A stretch of 23,992 nt of DNA from Alphaproteobacteria bacterium. Its GTDB lineage: Bacteria > Pseudomonadota > Alphaproteobacteria > UBA2136 > JALTLI01. The stretch is from positions 1-23,992 of the forward strand of contig JALTLI010000050.1 of NCBI GenBank assembly GCA_027005635.1. Reading direction: 5' to 3'. This document shows, piece by piece, positions 1 to 7,709 of the stretch (position 1 is the first letter of the stretch; each line of letters starts with the position of its first letter). Below the pieces are notes generated by a model. That model did not search any database. It was given only the letters and a program-made list of their open reading frames with translations, and had not been told where the DNA came from. The position numbers were made by a program, and so were the translations under genes.

Positions 1-1
1 G

Positions 2-166
2 CCAACACTAGATCGTATATGGACATTATTTGATGCAAGCAACCTTCCCGTAAGTGTTGATGTAGCTGTGTATGATTTAATTGATTATCCACCATTAAAA
101 AATCATGTTGATGACTCTATGGAAGTATTATTTACTCATGCAGAATTACAGGGAGATATAGAATGA
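2..166 (+). CDS. MNT-type nucleotidyltransferase, C-terminal part (5' end outside window)
   Basis: An open frame runs from the left edge to a TGA at 164-166 and encodes the last 54 residues of a protein. The visible tail (LDRIWTLFDASNLPVSVDV followed by DYPPLKNHVD) resembles the C-terminus of small MNT-family nucleotidyltransferases, where a 'S/NLPxxVDV' strand carries a late acidic residue and a short helix follows with F/L-K-x-H/I. The catalytic GSxxxGxxxxxSDxD region would lie upstream and cannot be checked. In MNT-HEPN modules this protein is the antitoxin and modifies the HEPN partner with nucleotides. The stop overlaps the next start (ATGA), so the two proteins are probably translationally coupled. 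The family call rests on a short tail and is moderate. Confidence 0.55.
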   Translation, partial: PTLDRIWTLFDASNLPVSVDVAVYDLIDYPPLKNHVDDSMEVLFTHAELQGDIE

Positions 167-774
167 GTTCTAGCATTACAACACCAAATATTAATATTCA
201 AATTTCTGATAGCTCGGTAAAATGGATTATAGGTGGTGCGTGTTTTCTTGGTGCCGCATATCTTTTCTATGAGTTTGTTATTAAAACCCCAAAAAAAGAA
301 ATCCCATTACCTAAAGAAGCTGAAACATTTTCAAATCTTCCAGAACTTACGCCTAAAGAATTTAAAGATTTAAATTTTAATGAAGAAGTTAAAAAGAAAT
401 CTTCAAAAGCTTTTAATTCAGAAGATTATACTTCTGCTGTACGTCATGCTGTTATATGCCTTTTTGATATTATACGCCGTAAATCTTATGTAGATAGCGA
501 TGGAACAAACTTAATACAAAAAGTATTTCGTGGAAAAACACCCAAATTAATTTTTCAAAATATGACACCAAGCCATGTAACCAATGCTGAAAGCGGAGTT
601 ATTGATATGTTAGAAGGTTTTGCTAAAAGTATTCGTAAAGTACATATGCACGCAACCGTACCAATAACTAAAGAAACAGCGTTAAGAGAGATTTCTATTG
701 TTTGTTATTTAGCTGAACAGGTAGAAAATTACGCTGTTTTAGTAAAACCAGAGATGGAGAAGGTAGCATCATGA
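163..774 (+). CDS. Membrane-anchored HEPN-like (TIGR02391/Ymh-type) protein, putative toxin
   Basis: 203 residues. A single hydrophobic segment lies at about residues 20-40 (WIIGGACFLGAAYLFYEFV), then a lysine-rich linker, then a helical domain from about residue 85. This domain resembles the Ymh/TIGR02391 HEPN family: a helix with 'AVRHAVICLFDIIRRKS', then 'D-GTNLIQKVF', then 'IRKVHMH' where the family usually has 'IRNPxAH'. RKVHMH fits the R-x4-6-H motif of HEPN RNases. The gene overlaps the upstream nucleotidyltransferase tail by 4 bases and the next gene by 4 bases, an arrangement expected of an MNT-HEPN toxin-antitoxin pair. The transmembrane anchor is not what I expect for HEPN toxins. 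Family assignment is from remembered patterns; a membrane protein of other function is possible. Confidence 0.5.
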   Translation: MSSSITTPNINIQISDSSVKWIIGGACFLGAAYLFYEFVIKTPKKEIPLPKEAETFSNLPELTPKEFKDLNFNEEVKKKSSKAFNSEDYTSAVRHAVICLFDIIRRKSYVDSDGTNLIQKVFRGKTPKLIFQNMTPSHVTNAESGVIDMLEGFAKSIRKVHMHATVPITKETALREISIVCYLAEQVENYAVLVKPEMEKVAS

Positions 775-1109
775 AAAAGGATTTTTCAGAAATGATTGTA
801 TCAGACATTATAGATATTCTTGCCTTTGGCTTTGTTATGGAGCGTAAAGCCCTTGTAGATACACTTCATAAAATTGGTGATATTCAAGTATATGCAGATC
901 ATAACCCACCACATTTTCATATTGAAACACCAGAATATAAATTGTCTATTGATATGGGAACATGTGAAATAACAAAAGGTGGCGATTGTTTATCTAGCAA
1001 GCAACGTAAGAACCTACAAAACTGGTATTTTAAACAAAGCGGAAAAATGAAAGTTATCTCCACATGGAATGCTTGGAACCATGATAATCAGATATTGGAG
1101 GTTGCTTGA
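771..1109 (+). CDS. DUF4160 domain protein
   Basis: 112 residues. The core 'IQVYADHNPPHFHIE' followed by a short strand and 'WNAWN' is the signature I know from DUF4160, a small domain with conserved H-x-PPH-x-H residues and no established biochemical role. An N-terminal extension of about 35 residues precedes the core, longer than in the usual 80-90 residue members. The ATG overlaps the previous stop by 4 bases and the TGA at 1107-1109 shares one base with the ATG of hsdS, so it is part of the same operon. DUF4160 genes are often found in toxin-antitoxin-like pairs, which would fit the neighbourhood, but no function can be assigned from the sequence. Confidence 0.7.
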   Translation: MKKDFSEMIVSDIIDILAFGFVMERKALVDTLHKIGDIQVYADHNPPHFHIETPEYKLSIDMGTCEITKGGDCLSSKQRKNLQNWYFKQSGKMKVISTWNAWNHDNQILEVA

Positions 1110-2443
1110 TGAGTGAGTGGAAAGCAATGAGCCTTAAAGATACTCTAGAACTAATTATTGATAATCGTGGAAGAAACCCCAAATCATATGCAGATGCAGG
1201 CATACCTGTAATTGATAATTACTTAATAACTAGCGAAGGGGTGCCTAACTTAAATAATATTAAACGTTTTATAGATGAAGAAACATATAATTCATTTATT
1301 AGAAAGCACATCAAAAGAAATGATGTTCTTATAACTCTAGTTGGTAATGGGTATGGCAAAGTAGCAATAACACCTTCCCAAAAATGCGTCATTATACAAA
1401 ATACAATAGGGCTCCGCTGTAATAATAAGAACGATAATATATACCTCTATTACCTTTTGAAAGATAGCAGAGAAATATTAATGAATTTGAATAGAGGGGC
1501 GGCGCAACCAAGTATAAAAGTTGGAGATATTCAGAACCTAGAGTTCAAATTCCCTTCTCTTGAGAATCAACAACGTATTGCTAGTATATTAAAAAGTTTA
1601 GACGACAGAATCGAAAACAACCGCAAAATAAACGAAACACTAGAAGCGATGGCACAAGCAGTATTTAAAAGCTGGTTTGTGGATTTTGAGCCAACAAAAG
1701 CAAAAATAGCAGTATTACAAACAGGCGGAAACGAAGAAGAAGCAACCCTCGCCGCCATGCAAGCCATCAGCGGTAAATCCCCCACAGAGCTAGAACTTCT
1801 CCGCACCCAAACACCAAAATCCTACGCAGAGCTAAAATCCACAGCCCAACTTTTCCCCTCTGCCCTGCAAGACAGCGAACTTGGGGGTATTCCACTAGGC
1901 TGGGAGGTTGGGTCAATAGGTGATATTGTAGAACGATTAAAACCACCAAAGCGCTATACAAAAAAACAGGTAGAATTATATGGTAATATCCCTGTTTATG
2001 AACAAGGTGCTGATATTCTTTTAGGTCATCATAATGATGAGGCTGGTTTTATAGCTTCAACAAGAGAGCCACTATTTATTTTTGGTGACCATACCTGCGT
2101 TACATATCTATCTTGTAACCCATTTGATATTTCACAAAATGTAATTCCATTAAAAGGTAAAGCCTTTCCTACTATGTGGGTTTATTACGCAATCCAAGGA
2201 AAACAAACCTTCCAAGAATATAGAAGGCATTGGTCAGAGTTTATTATTAAAGATACTGTTATTCCATCAGGTGCTTTAGCTAAATGTTTTACCAATATAG
2301 TTACAAAATTTTATGAAACTAAAGAAGATAATATAGAGCAATCCCAAACACTAACCCAAACCAGAGACACTCTCCTCCCCAAACTCCTTTCTGGGGAAAT
2401 TGATGTTTCTACCTTAAATAAAATGGAGATTAAAAATGGTTGA
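1109..2443 (+). CDS. hsdS: Type I restriction-modification specificity subunit HsdS
   Basis: 444 residues from the ATG at 1109; a TTG three bases earlier is in frame but the ATG shares a base with the previous TGA and has GGAG nearby. The layout is the standard two-half HsdS: a first target-recognition domain (about residues 1-165), a conserved helical spacer (ENQQRIASILKSLDDRIENNR, then ALEAMAQ-like and KSWFVDFEP at about 150-200), a second target-recognition domain starting at GGIPLGWEVG (about 255-410), and a C-terminal helical repeat ending TLLPKLLSGEIDV. HsdS fixes the bipartite DNA target for the HsdM2S methylase and the full HsdR2M2S nuclease. The stretch at about 1730-1910 and the 2340-2400 end are visibly richer in C and G than the recognition domains, suggesting a mosaic gene. 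hsdM is not in the window. Confidence 0.93.
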   Translation: MSEWKAMSLKDTLELIIDNRGRNPKSYADAGIPVIDNYLITSEGVPNLNNIKRFIDEETYNSFIRKHIKRNDVLITLVGNGYGKVAITPSQKCVIIQNTIGLRCNNKNDNIYLYYLLKDSREILMNLNRGAAQPSIKVGDIQNLEFKFPSLENQQRIASILKSLDDRIENNRKINETLEAMAQAVFKSWFVDFEPTKAKIAVLQTGGNEEEATLAAMQAISGKSPTELELLRTQTPKSYAELKSTAQLFPSALQDSELGGIPLGWEVGSIGDIVERLKPPKRYTKKQVELYGNIPVYEQGADILLGHHNDEAGFIASTREPLFIFGDHTCVTYLSCNPFDISQNVIPLKGKAFPTMWVYYAIQGKQTFQEYRRHWSEFIIKDTVIPSGALAKCFTNIVTKFYETKEDNIEQSQTLTQTRDTLLPKLLSGEIDVSTLNKMEIKNG

Positions 2444-2882
2444 TATACTTCTTACACAATCTGAGAGTAAAATACTTTTAGATATGAAAAAAAATTCTAT
2501 TGATGATAACGCTATTTCTTTGCCAGATCTTGGTGGTACATTAGATATTCACTTACAAGAGGAAGCAGGGAAAGAGCTCTTTATTGTAAATTATACTCGC
2601 CATTCTATTAATCTTTACAAACGTAACCATCATTTCAGAGCACGTAAAGTAATTGGAATAGCCAGATTAGATTTAGATGGACCTCCTCATAGAAATCCTG
2701 ATGGTGAAGAAATTGGTCCAAGACATTTGCACTTGTATCGTGAAGGTTACGCTCTTAGATGGGCTCAAGAAGTACCAGACTCTTTTTCTAATCTTGATGA
2801 TTCATTTGAAACTCTTCAAGATTTCCTTAAATACTGCAACGTTGATAAAATGCCTAATTTTATGAAAGGATTATTCTCATGA
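2436..2882 (+). CDS. DUF6978 family protein
   Basis: 148 residues, starting inside the end of hsdS (8-base overlap). I recognise the family by its central block: 'INLYKRNHHFRARKVIGIARLDL' followed by 'GPPHRNPDGEEIGPRHLHLYREGY' and the C-terminal 'DFLKYCNV'. It has several conserved histidines and arginines and no membrane segment, and its function is not known. It overlaps the next gene by 4 bases (ATGA). In my memory this family is usually encoded beside DUF1828/DUF1829 proteins, which is exactly the arrangement here, so the two probably form one functional pair. Confidence 0.7.
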   Translation: MVDILLTQSESKILLDMKKNSIDDNAISLPDLGGTLDIHLQEEAGKELFIVNYTRHSINLYKRNHHFRARKVIGIARLDLDGPPHRNPDGEEIGPRHLHLYREGYALRWAQEVPDSFSNLDDSFETLQDFLKYCNVDKMPNFMKGLFS

Positions 2883-3640
2883 CTGATATTAATGAATTGA
2901 TAGGAAACTACTATTCTTGGTTAAAGGATAAAACAGCATGGAAAGAAATAGGTGACTGGGTTGAAATAACTTCTCCTTATTTAGATAGAAATAATGATTA
3001 CACTCAAATTTACCTAAAAAAAGATGGAGATTCTTACCTCTTAACTGATGACGGAGCAACGATAGGGAGTTTGGAGCAAGAAGGATGTTCTCTTGATAGT
3101 CCTAAACGAAAAAAACTATTGCAACAAACTTTAAATGGTTATGGTGTATCAGATATAAATGGAGTTCTGCAGGTAAAAGCTACACCAGATAACTTTTCTT
3201 TACGTAAACACTCTCTACTACAGGCTATTCTCGCAGTTAATGATATGTTTTATTTAGCAGAGCCATATGTTTCAAGTCTATTTTTTGAAGATGTTCGCAA
3301 TTGGTTGGATGACTCAGATATTAGGTATTCTGAACAAATATCTTTTACTGGACGATCTGGTTATGCGCGTAAGTTTGATTTCTTGATACCAAAATCAAAA
3401 ATAGCTCCAGAGAGAATTATTAAAACAATTAATAACCCTGTACGAAATAGTGCAGACTCTATTATTGTTGATTGGATTGATACAAAAGAAGCACGCCCTG
3501 AAAACTCCAAGGCATATGCAGTTATAAATGATTATGAGCGTAACGTTTCAAGCAGTTTAATGGATGCTTTGAACAACTATGATATCAAACCTGTTCTATG
3601 GAGTACGAGAGATAAAATCATTAAAGATTTAGCAGCATAA
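2879..3640 (+). CDS. DUF1828-DUF1829 protein
   Basis: 253 residues. The N-terminal half (WVEITSPYLDRNNDYTQIYL, LTDDGATIGSLEQEG, then SPKRKKLL) matches DUF1828, and the C-terminal half (FTGRSGYARKFDFLIPKSK, then PERIIKTINNP, IDTKEARP) matches DUF1829. The repeated D/E-rich strands and the 'GxxGYxxxFDFxIP' strand-turn recall nuclease-like folds, but no catalytic triad can be claimed from sight. It is translationally coupled to the DUF6978 gene. Such pairs occur in phages and defence islands; the biochemical role is unknown. The gene ends 27 bases before the short hsdR-like leader. Confidence 0.75.
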   Translation: MTDINELIGNYYSWLKDKTAWKEIGDWVEITSPYLDRNNDYTQIYLKKDGDSYLLTDDGATIGSLEQEGCSLDSPKRKKLLQQTLNGYGVSDINGVLQVKATPDNFSLRKHSLLQAILAVNDMFYLAEPYVSSLFFEDVRNWLDDSDIRYSEQISFTGRSGYARKFDFLIPKSKIAPERIIKTINNPVRNSADSIIVDWIDTKEARPENSKAYAVINDYERNVSSSLMDALNNYDIKPVLWSTRDKIIKDLAA

Positions 3641-3667
3641 AAAATTATAATATATAAGGATGCTTAA

Positions 3668-3714
3668 ATGAACACAACACAACTAGAAAACAACTGCTTA
3701 GACTTGTTCCTTGA
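3668..3714 (+). repeat. Direct repeat, left copy (hsdR 5' end)
   Basis: Left copy of an imperfect direct repeat whose right copy is 4581-4627. A run of 29 bases is identical (3676-3704 versus 4589-4617), flanked by single-base differences. Both copies have an AAGGA-type ribosome site upstream. The copies bracket the DUF3800 gene. Confidence 0.85.
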
Positions 3715-3757
3715 TACTAGATGGGGCATAAATTTAAGGATATCCAATTGTGAGTAA
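3668..3757 (+). pseudogene. Relic of the hsdR 5' end, now a 29-codon leader frame
   Basis: An AAGGA at 3656-3660 precedes an ATG at 3668 that opens MNTTQLENNCLDLF, nearly identical to the start of the real HsdR at 4581 (MNETQLENNCLDWF). Identity is lost after about 47 bases and the frame ends at a TAA at 3755-3757. The last codons overlap the GTG start of the DUF3800 gene (3750), so if translated the leader could couple to it. It is best explained as a leftover 5' end of an hsdR gene displaced when the DUF3800 gene was inserted or exchanged. Confidence 0.7.
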
Positions 3758-4487
3758 AATATTATTTTTAGATGAATCTGGTGACCATAATTTAACAGCA
3801 ATTGATCCTCAACACCCTATATTTGTATTAGGTGGTATTATTGCACAAAGAGAATATGCGCTAGGTGAAATGACTGATAAACTTAATACATTTAAAATGG
3901 AAATGTTTAAAACAACAGACATTATCCTACATACAGCAGATTTCACAAGACAAAGAAATGGTTTTGAACGTATGAAAGAACGTGAATTTTGTGCAAAATT
4001 TTATGAGAAATTAAATTTATTAATTGCTAGTTTAGATATAAAAATACTAGCTTGTGCAATAAACAAGGTACCTCATATGGATAAATATGGCCTAGATGCT
4101 ATAGATCCTTATCACTTATCATTAAATATTTTAGTAGAAAGATTTTGCTTTGAAGTAAATAATGGTAAGAAATCTCATATTGTTGCAGAAGCAAGAGATT
4201 CAACATTAGATAGACAGTTAGATTTAGCATGGTTAAATCTTAAAGTTTCTGGAACATATTTTATGCAAGCTAAAGATATCAATAATAAAATAGAAACATT
4301 AACTACAAAAACAAAAGAAGATAAATTAGCAGGATTAGAAATTGCAGATGCAATAGTAACACCAATAGCAAGAAGAATATTAAATAGATCTTCAAGGGTG
4401 GATATGGATATTATAAAAGATAAAATGAGGAAAAACCATCTAGGAGAAATAACAGGATATGGCTTGGTTATATTACCTAAAAAATAA
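3750..4487 (+). CDS. DUF3800 domain protein
   Basis: 245 residues from a GTG with AAGGA 9 bases upstream. The N-terminus 'ILFLDESGDHNL' followed by 'PIFVLGGII' is the hallmark of DUF3800, thought to have an RNase H-like fold with the Asp of FLDESGD as a candidate metal ligand. Further acidic positions (IVAEARDSTLD, LEIADAIVTPIARRI) and the terminal GYGLVILPK also fit. Members are common in phages and next to restriction systems; their substrate is not established. The gene lies between two copies of the hsdR start and has the lowest G+C look of the operon, consistent with separate acquisition. Confidence 0.8.
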   Translation: MSKILFLDESGDHNLTAIDPQHPIFVLGGIIAQREYALGEMTDKLNTFKMEMFKTTDIILHTADFTRQRNGFERMKEREFCAKFYEKLNLLIASLDIKILACAINKVPHMDKYGLDAIDPYHLSLNILVERFCFEVNNGKKSHIVAEARDSTLDRQLDLAWLNLKVSGTYFMQAKDINNKIETLTTKTKEDKLAGLEIADAIVTPIARRILNRSSRVDMDIIKDKMRKNHLGEITGYGLVILPKK

Positions 4488-4488
4488 G

Positions 4489-4584
4489 GTCAACCCCCGC
4501 TACGCAGTGACCAACCTCTACATCTATTATGGGTATGCTTTATGTAATTGTCAAGAGCCCAGAGAAAAAGGAATGAACAAATGA
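4489..4584 (+). pseudogene. Possible C-terminal relic of a displaced gene upstream of hsdR
   Basis: A stop-free stretch of 31 codons starts right after the DUF3800 stop (VNPRYAVTNLYIYYGYALC and onward) and ends at a TGA at 4582-4584 that overlaps the hsdR ATG as ATGA. No start codon with a ribosome site serves it. The first part is much richer in C and G than the DUF3800 gene. It may be the 3' end of a gene that was formerly coupled to hsdR. I do not recognise its family, and chance openness over 31 codons cannot be excluded. Confidence 0.35.
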
Positions 4585-7500
4585 ACGAAACACAACTAGA
4601 AAACAACTGCTTAGACTGGTTCCGTGAAGGTGGCTGGGACGTTATATATGGCCCAGACATTGCCCCAGATAGCGATAACCCCGCACGGAGTGATTACCGT
4701 GAAGTTGTGTTGCGGGAAGTTTTAACTGGAAGCATTATTCGCATTAATCCTCACCTTCCTGAAGAATGTGTGGAACAGGTTGTTAATCAGGTTTTAAAAC
4801 CTGAAAGTTTGGATTTAATGACCAATAACCGTGCTTTTCATAAAATGTTATTAGAAGGCGTATCTGTTCAGTATAAAAAAGATGATAAAGTTAAACATGA
4901 TACAGCATTTTTAATTGATTTTGAAAAGGTAGATAATAACCGCTTTATGGCGATAAATCAGTTTACGGTTACGGGTTCTAAACAACCACGTCGTCCTGAT
5001 ATTATTTGTTTTATTAACGGTTTGCCAATTTCAGTACTAGAACTTAAAAGCCCCAAAGATGAACATGCTGATATCTGGGATGCTTTTAACCAAATTCAAA
5101 CTTATAAAGATGAAATATCTGATTTGTTTATATTCAATGAAGCAAATATTATAAGTGATGGTTACACCGCACGAATGGGATCATTAACCGCTAATCAGGA
5201 ACGTTTTGTACCTTGGAGAACCCATAAAAATGAAAAAGATCAACCAATGCTTGAATGGCAATTGGAAACTATGGTTCGTGGATTTTTTGATCGTGAATTA
5301 CTGTTAGATTACATTCGTTACTTTATTCTGTTTGAAAGTGATGGTGAAAAAATTATCAAGAAAATTGCTAGTTATCACCAATTTCATGCTGTACGTGAGG
5401 CAGTTAAGGCTACAGTAAAAGCATCTAATATTACAGGTGATAAAAAAGCTGGTGTTGTTTGGCATACTCAAGGTTCTGGTAAAAGTATTTCCATGTGTTG
5501 TTATGCTGGAATGTTATTACAGCAAGCAGAAATGAATAATCCAACACTGCTTGTAGTGACAGATAGAAATGATTTAGACGGCCAACTTTTCACTACATTT
5601 AGTAACGCTATAGGACTACTAAAACAAACTCCTGTACAAGCAAATGACAGAGATGAATTACGTCGTTTATTAGCAGAACGTGAATCTGGTGGAATTATAT
5701 TTACTACTGTACAAAAATTTTCCCCTCTTGAAGGTGAAGATGAACACCCAATTTTAAATGATCGACATAATATTGTGGTGATTTCTGACGAAGCTCACCG
5801 TAGCCAATACGGTTTAAAAGCAACTCTAAATAAAGATGGCACATATAAATATGGTTACGCAAAACACATGCGTGATGCTATTCCTAATGCTGCTTTTATT
5901 GGCTTCACAGGCACACCTATTTCCTTTGAAGATAAAGATACAAGATCAGTATTTGGTGAATATGTTTCTATTTATGATATTCAAGATGCAGTTAAAGATG
6001 GTGCAACTGTGCCAATTTACTATGAATCTCGTTTAGCTAAACTTGATTTAAACCGTAAAGAAATAGAAGCTTTGTCTGACCAAGTTGATGAAGTTATTGA
6101 AGATGAAGAAGATGCTGATTCACGAGAAAAAACCAAAGGCGAATGGAGTAGGCTTGAAAAATTAGTAGGAGCCAAGCCTAGGTTAGAACAAATTGCTATT
6201 GATTTAGTTTCTCACTTTGAAACACGCAACGAAACAATGGATGGTAAAGCCATGATTGTTGGCATGAGCCGTGAAATTTGTGTGCATTTATATAATGAAA
6301 TTGTTGCCCTACGTCCTGATTGGCATAATGAAGATCCAGAAAAAGGTGCTATTAAAATAATTATGACTGGTTCTGCATCTGATAAAGAATTATTACAGCC
6401 CCATATTTATAATAAACAAACTAAAAAACGTTTGGAAAAACGCTTCAAAGATGAAAACGATCCATTAAAACTTGTTATTGTACGTGATATGTGGCTGACA
6501 GGTTTTGATGCCCCTTGCTGTAATACTATGTACATTGATAAACCTATGAAAGGGCATAATTTAATGCAGGCAATCGCCCGTGTTAACCGTGTATTTAAAG
6601 ATAAACCCGGTGGCTTAGTTGTTGATTATATAGGGATTGCTAATGAATTAAAACAAGCTCTTAAAATATACACTGATGCAAAAGGTAAAGGTGCTCCAAC
6701 TTTACGAGCAGAAGAGGCTTTTGCTGTTCTATTAGAAAAAATGGATGCTGCGAGAGGTTTATTTGCTAGAACAAACAGAAATGAAGGATTTGATTACTCT
6801 GATTATGAAACAGATGCTTCTAGCCTTTTAGTTCCTGCAGCAAACTATTTGCTATCAATAGAAGATGGTAAAAAACGCTTTCTAGATATTGTACTAGCTA
6901 TGACTAAAGCATATTCCTTATGTTCTACGCTAGATGAAGCTAAAGAACTAATAACAGAGATTGCGTTCCTTTCCGCCCTCAAGGCTGCTATTACAAAATT
7001 CACAACAGTTGATAAAAAACTTAGCCAAGAAGAAAAAAATTCTGCTTTAAAACAAATATTAGATAATGCTGTTATTGCAGAGGGTGTATCTGATGTTTTT
7101 GATCTGTGCGGACTGGATAAACCGAATATTGGTTTGCTTTCGCCAGAGTTTTTGGAAGATGTTCGCCAAATGCCAGAGAAAAATTTGGCTGTTGAGCTTT
7201 TAGAAAAACTTTTAAAAGATGATATAAGGTCAAAAACACGCAACAATGTTGTCCAAGAAAAGAAATATTCAGAACGTTTATATGAAACGTTAAGGAAATA
7301 TAATAATCGAGCAATAGAAACAGCACAGGTTATTGAAGAACTTATTCAAATGGCAAAGGATTTCCAAGATGATATTAAACGTGAATCTGAGCTAGGACTT
7401 AATTCTGATGAAGTTGCATTTTATGATGCTCTTGCAAATAATGAAAGTGCCACTCGTGAGCTTGGTGATGAAATACTTAAAAAAATTGCAGTAGAAATAA

Positions 7501-7682
7501 CTGAAAAGCTACGTAATTCTACAACAGTTGATTGGCAGGTACGTGATAGTGTGCGAGCAAAACTTCGTATTCTTGTAAGAAGAACATTGCAACGTTATAG
7601 ATACCCACCCGACCAAGAAAAAGAAGCGATTAACCTTGTACTTAAGCAAGCTGAAGCTTTATCTAATAGTTGGAGTAAATAA
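4581..7682 (+). CDS. hsdR: Type I restriction enzyme endonuclease/translocase subunit HsdR
   Basis: 1033 residues from the ATG at 4581 (AGGA 8 bases upstream; MNETQLENN is the usual HsdR start). A longer frame from a TTG at 4548 is unlikely. The N-terminal PD-(D/E)xK nuclease shows RPDIICFINGLPISVLELK (about residues 140-156). The SF2 motor follows with Walker A GSGKS (about 298), SDEAH (about 402), GFTGTP (about 441) and QAIARVNR (about 663). The C-terminal third is helical, with many charged residues, as expected for the part that docks on HsdM/HsdS. HsdR pumps DNA with ATP and cuts unmethylated DNA far from the HsdS target. All main motifs look intact. It is the last gene of the operon. 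Confidence 0.95.
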   Translation: MNETQLENNCLDWFREGGWDVIYGPDIAPDSDNPARSDYREVVLREVLTGSIIRINPHLPEECVEQVVNQVLKPESLDLMTNNRAFHKMLLEGVSVQYKKDDKVKHDTAFLIDFEKVDNNRFMAINQFTVTGSKQPRRPDIICFINGLPISVLELKSPKDEHADIWDAFNQIQTYKDEISDLFIFNEANIISDGYTARMGSLTANQERFVPWRTHKNEKDQPMLEWQLETMVRGFFDRELLLDYIRYFILFESDGEKIIKKIASYHQFHAVREAVKATVKASNITGDKKAGVVWHTQGSGKSISMCCYAGMLLQQAEMNNPTLLVVTDRNDLDGQLFTTFSNAIGLLKQTPVQANDRDELRRLLAERESGGIIFTTVQKFSPLEGEDEHPILNDRHNIVVISDEAHRSQYGLKATLNKDGTYKYGYAKHMRDAIPNAAFIGFTGTPISFEDKDTRSVFGEYVSIYDIQDAVKDGATVPIYYESRLAKLDLNRKEIEALSDQVDEVIEDEEDADSREKTKGEWSRLEKLVGAKPRLEQIAIDLVSHFETRNETMDGKAMIVGMSREICVHLYNEIVALRPDWHNEDPEKGAIKIIMTGSASDKELLQPHIYNKQTKKRLEKRFKDENDPLKLVIVRDMWLTGFDAPCCNTMYIDKPMKGHNLMQAIARVNRVFKDKPGGLVVDYIGIANELKQALKIYTDAKGKGAPTLRAEEAFAVLLEKMDAARGLFARTNRNEGFDYSDYETDASSLLVPAANYLLSIEDGKKRFLDIVLAMTKAYSLCSTLDEAKELITEIAFLSALKAAITKFTTVDKKLSQEEKNSALKQILDNAVIAEGVSDVFDLCGLDKPNIGLLSPEFLEDVRQMPEKNLAVELLEKLLKDDIRSKTRNNVVQEKKYSERLYETLRKYNNRAIETAQVIEELIQMAKDFQDDIKRESELGLNSDEVAFYDALANNESATRELGDEILKKIAVEITEKLRNSTTVDWQVRDSVRAKLRILVRRTLQRYRYPPDQEKEAINLVLKQAEALSNSWSK

Positions 7683-7709
7683 AAGAGATCTTTATATATA
7701 GCAATATTA

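Noticed and set aside
4548..4580. A TTG start that would extend HsdR by 11 residues
   Set aside because: The ATG at 4581 has a ribosome site, matches the usual HsdR start and is the point where the duplicated copy at 3668 also begins.
6845..7326. Minus-strand frames of 133 and 84 codons inside hsdR
   Set aside because: They are shadows of the hsdR coding frame, with no independent support.
7683..7709. Bidirectional terminator between hsdR and the phosphoesterase
   Set aside because: Only a weak AT-only hairpin with a mismatch is visible, which is not distinguishable from AT-rich background.
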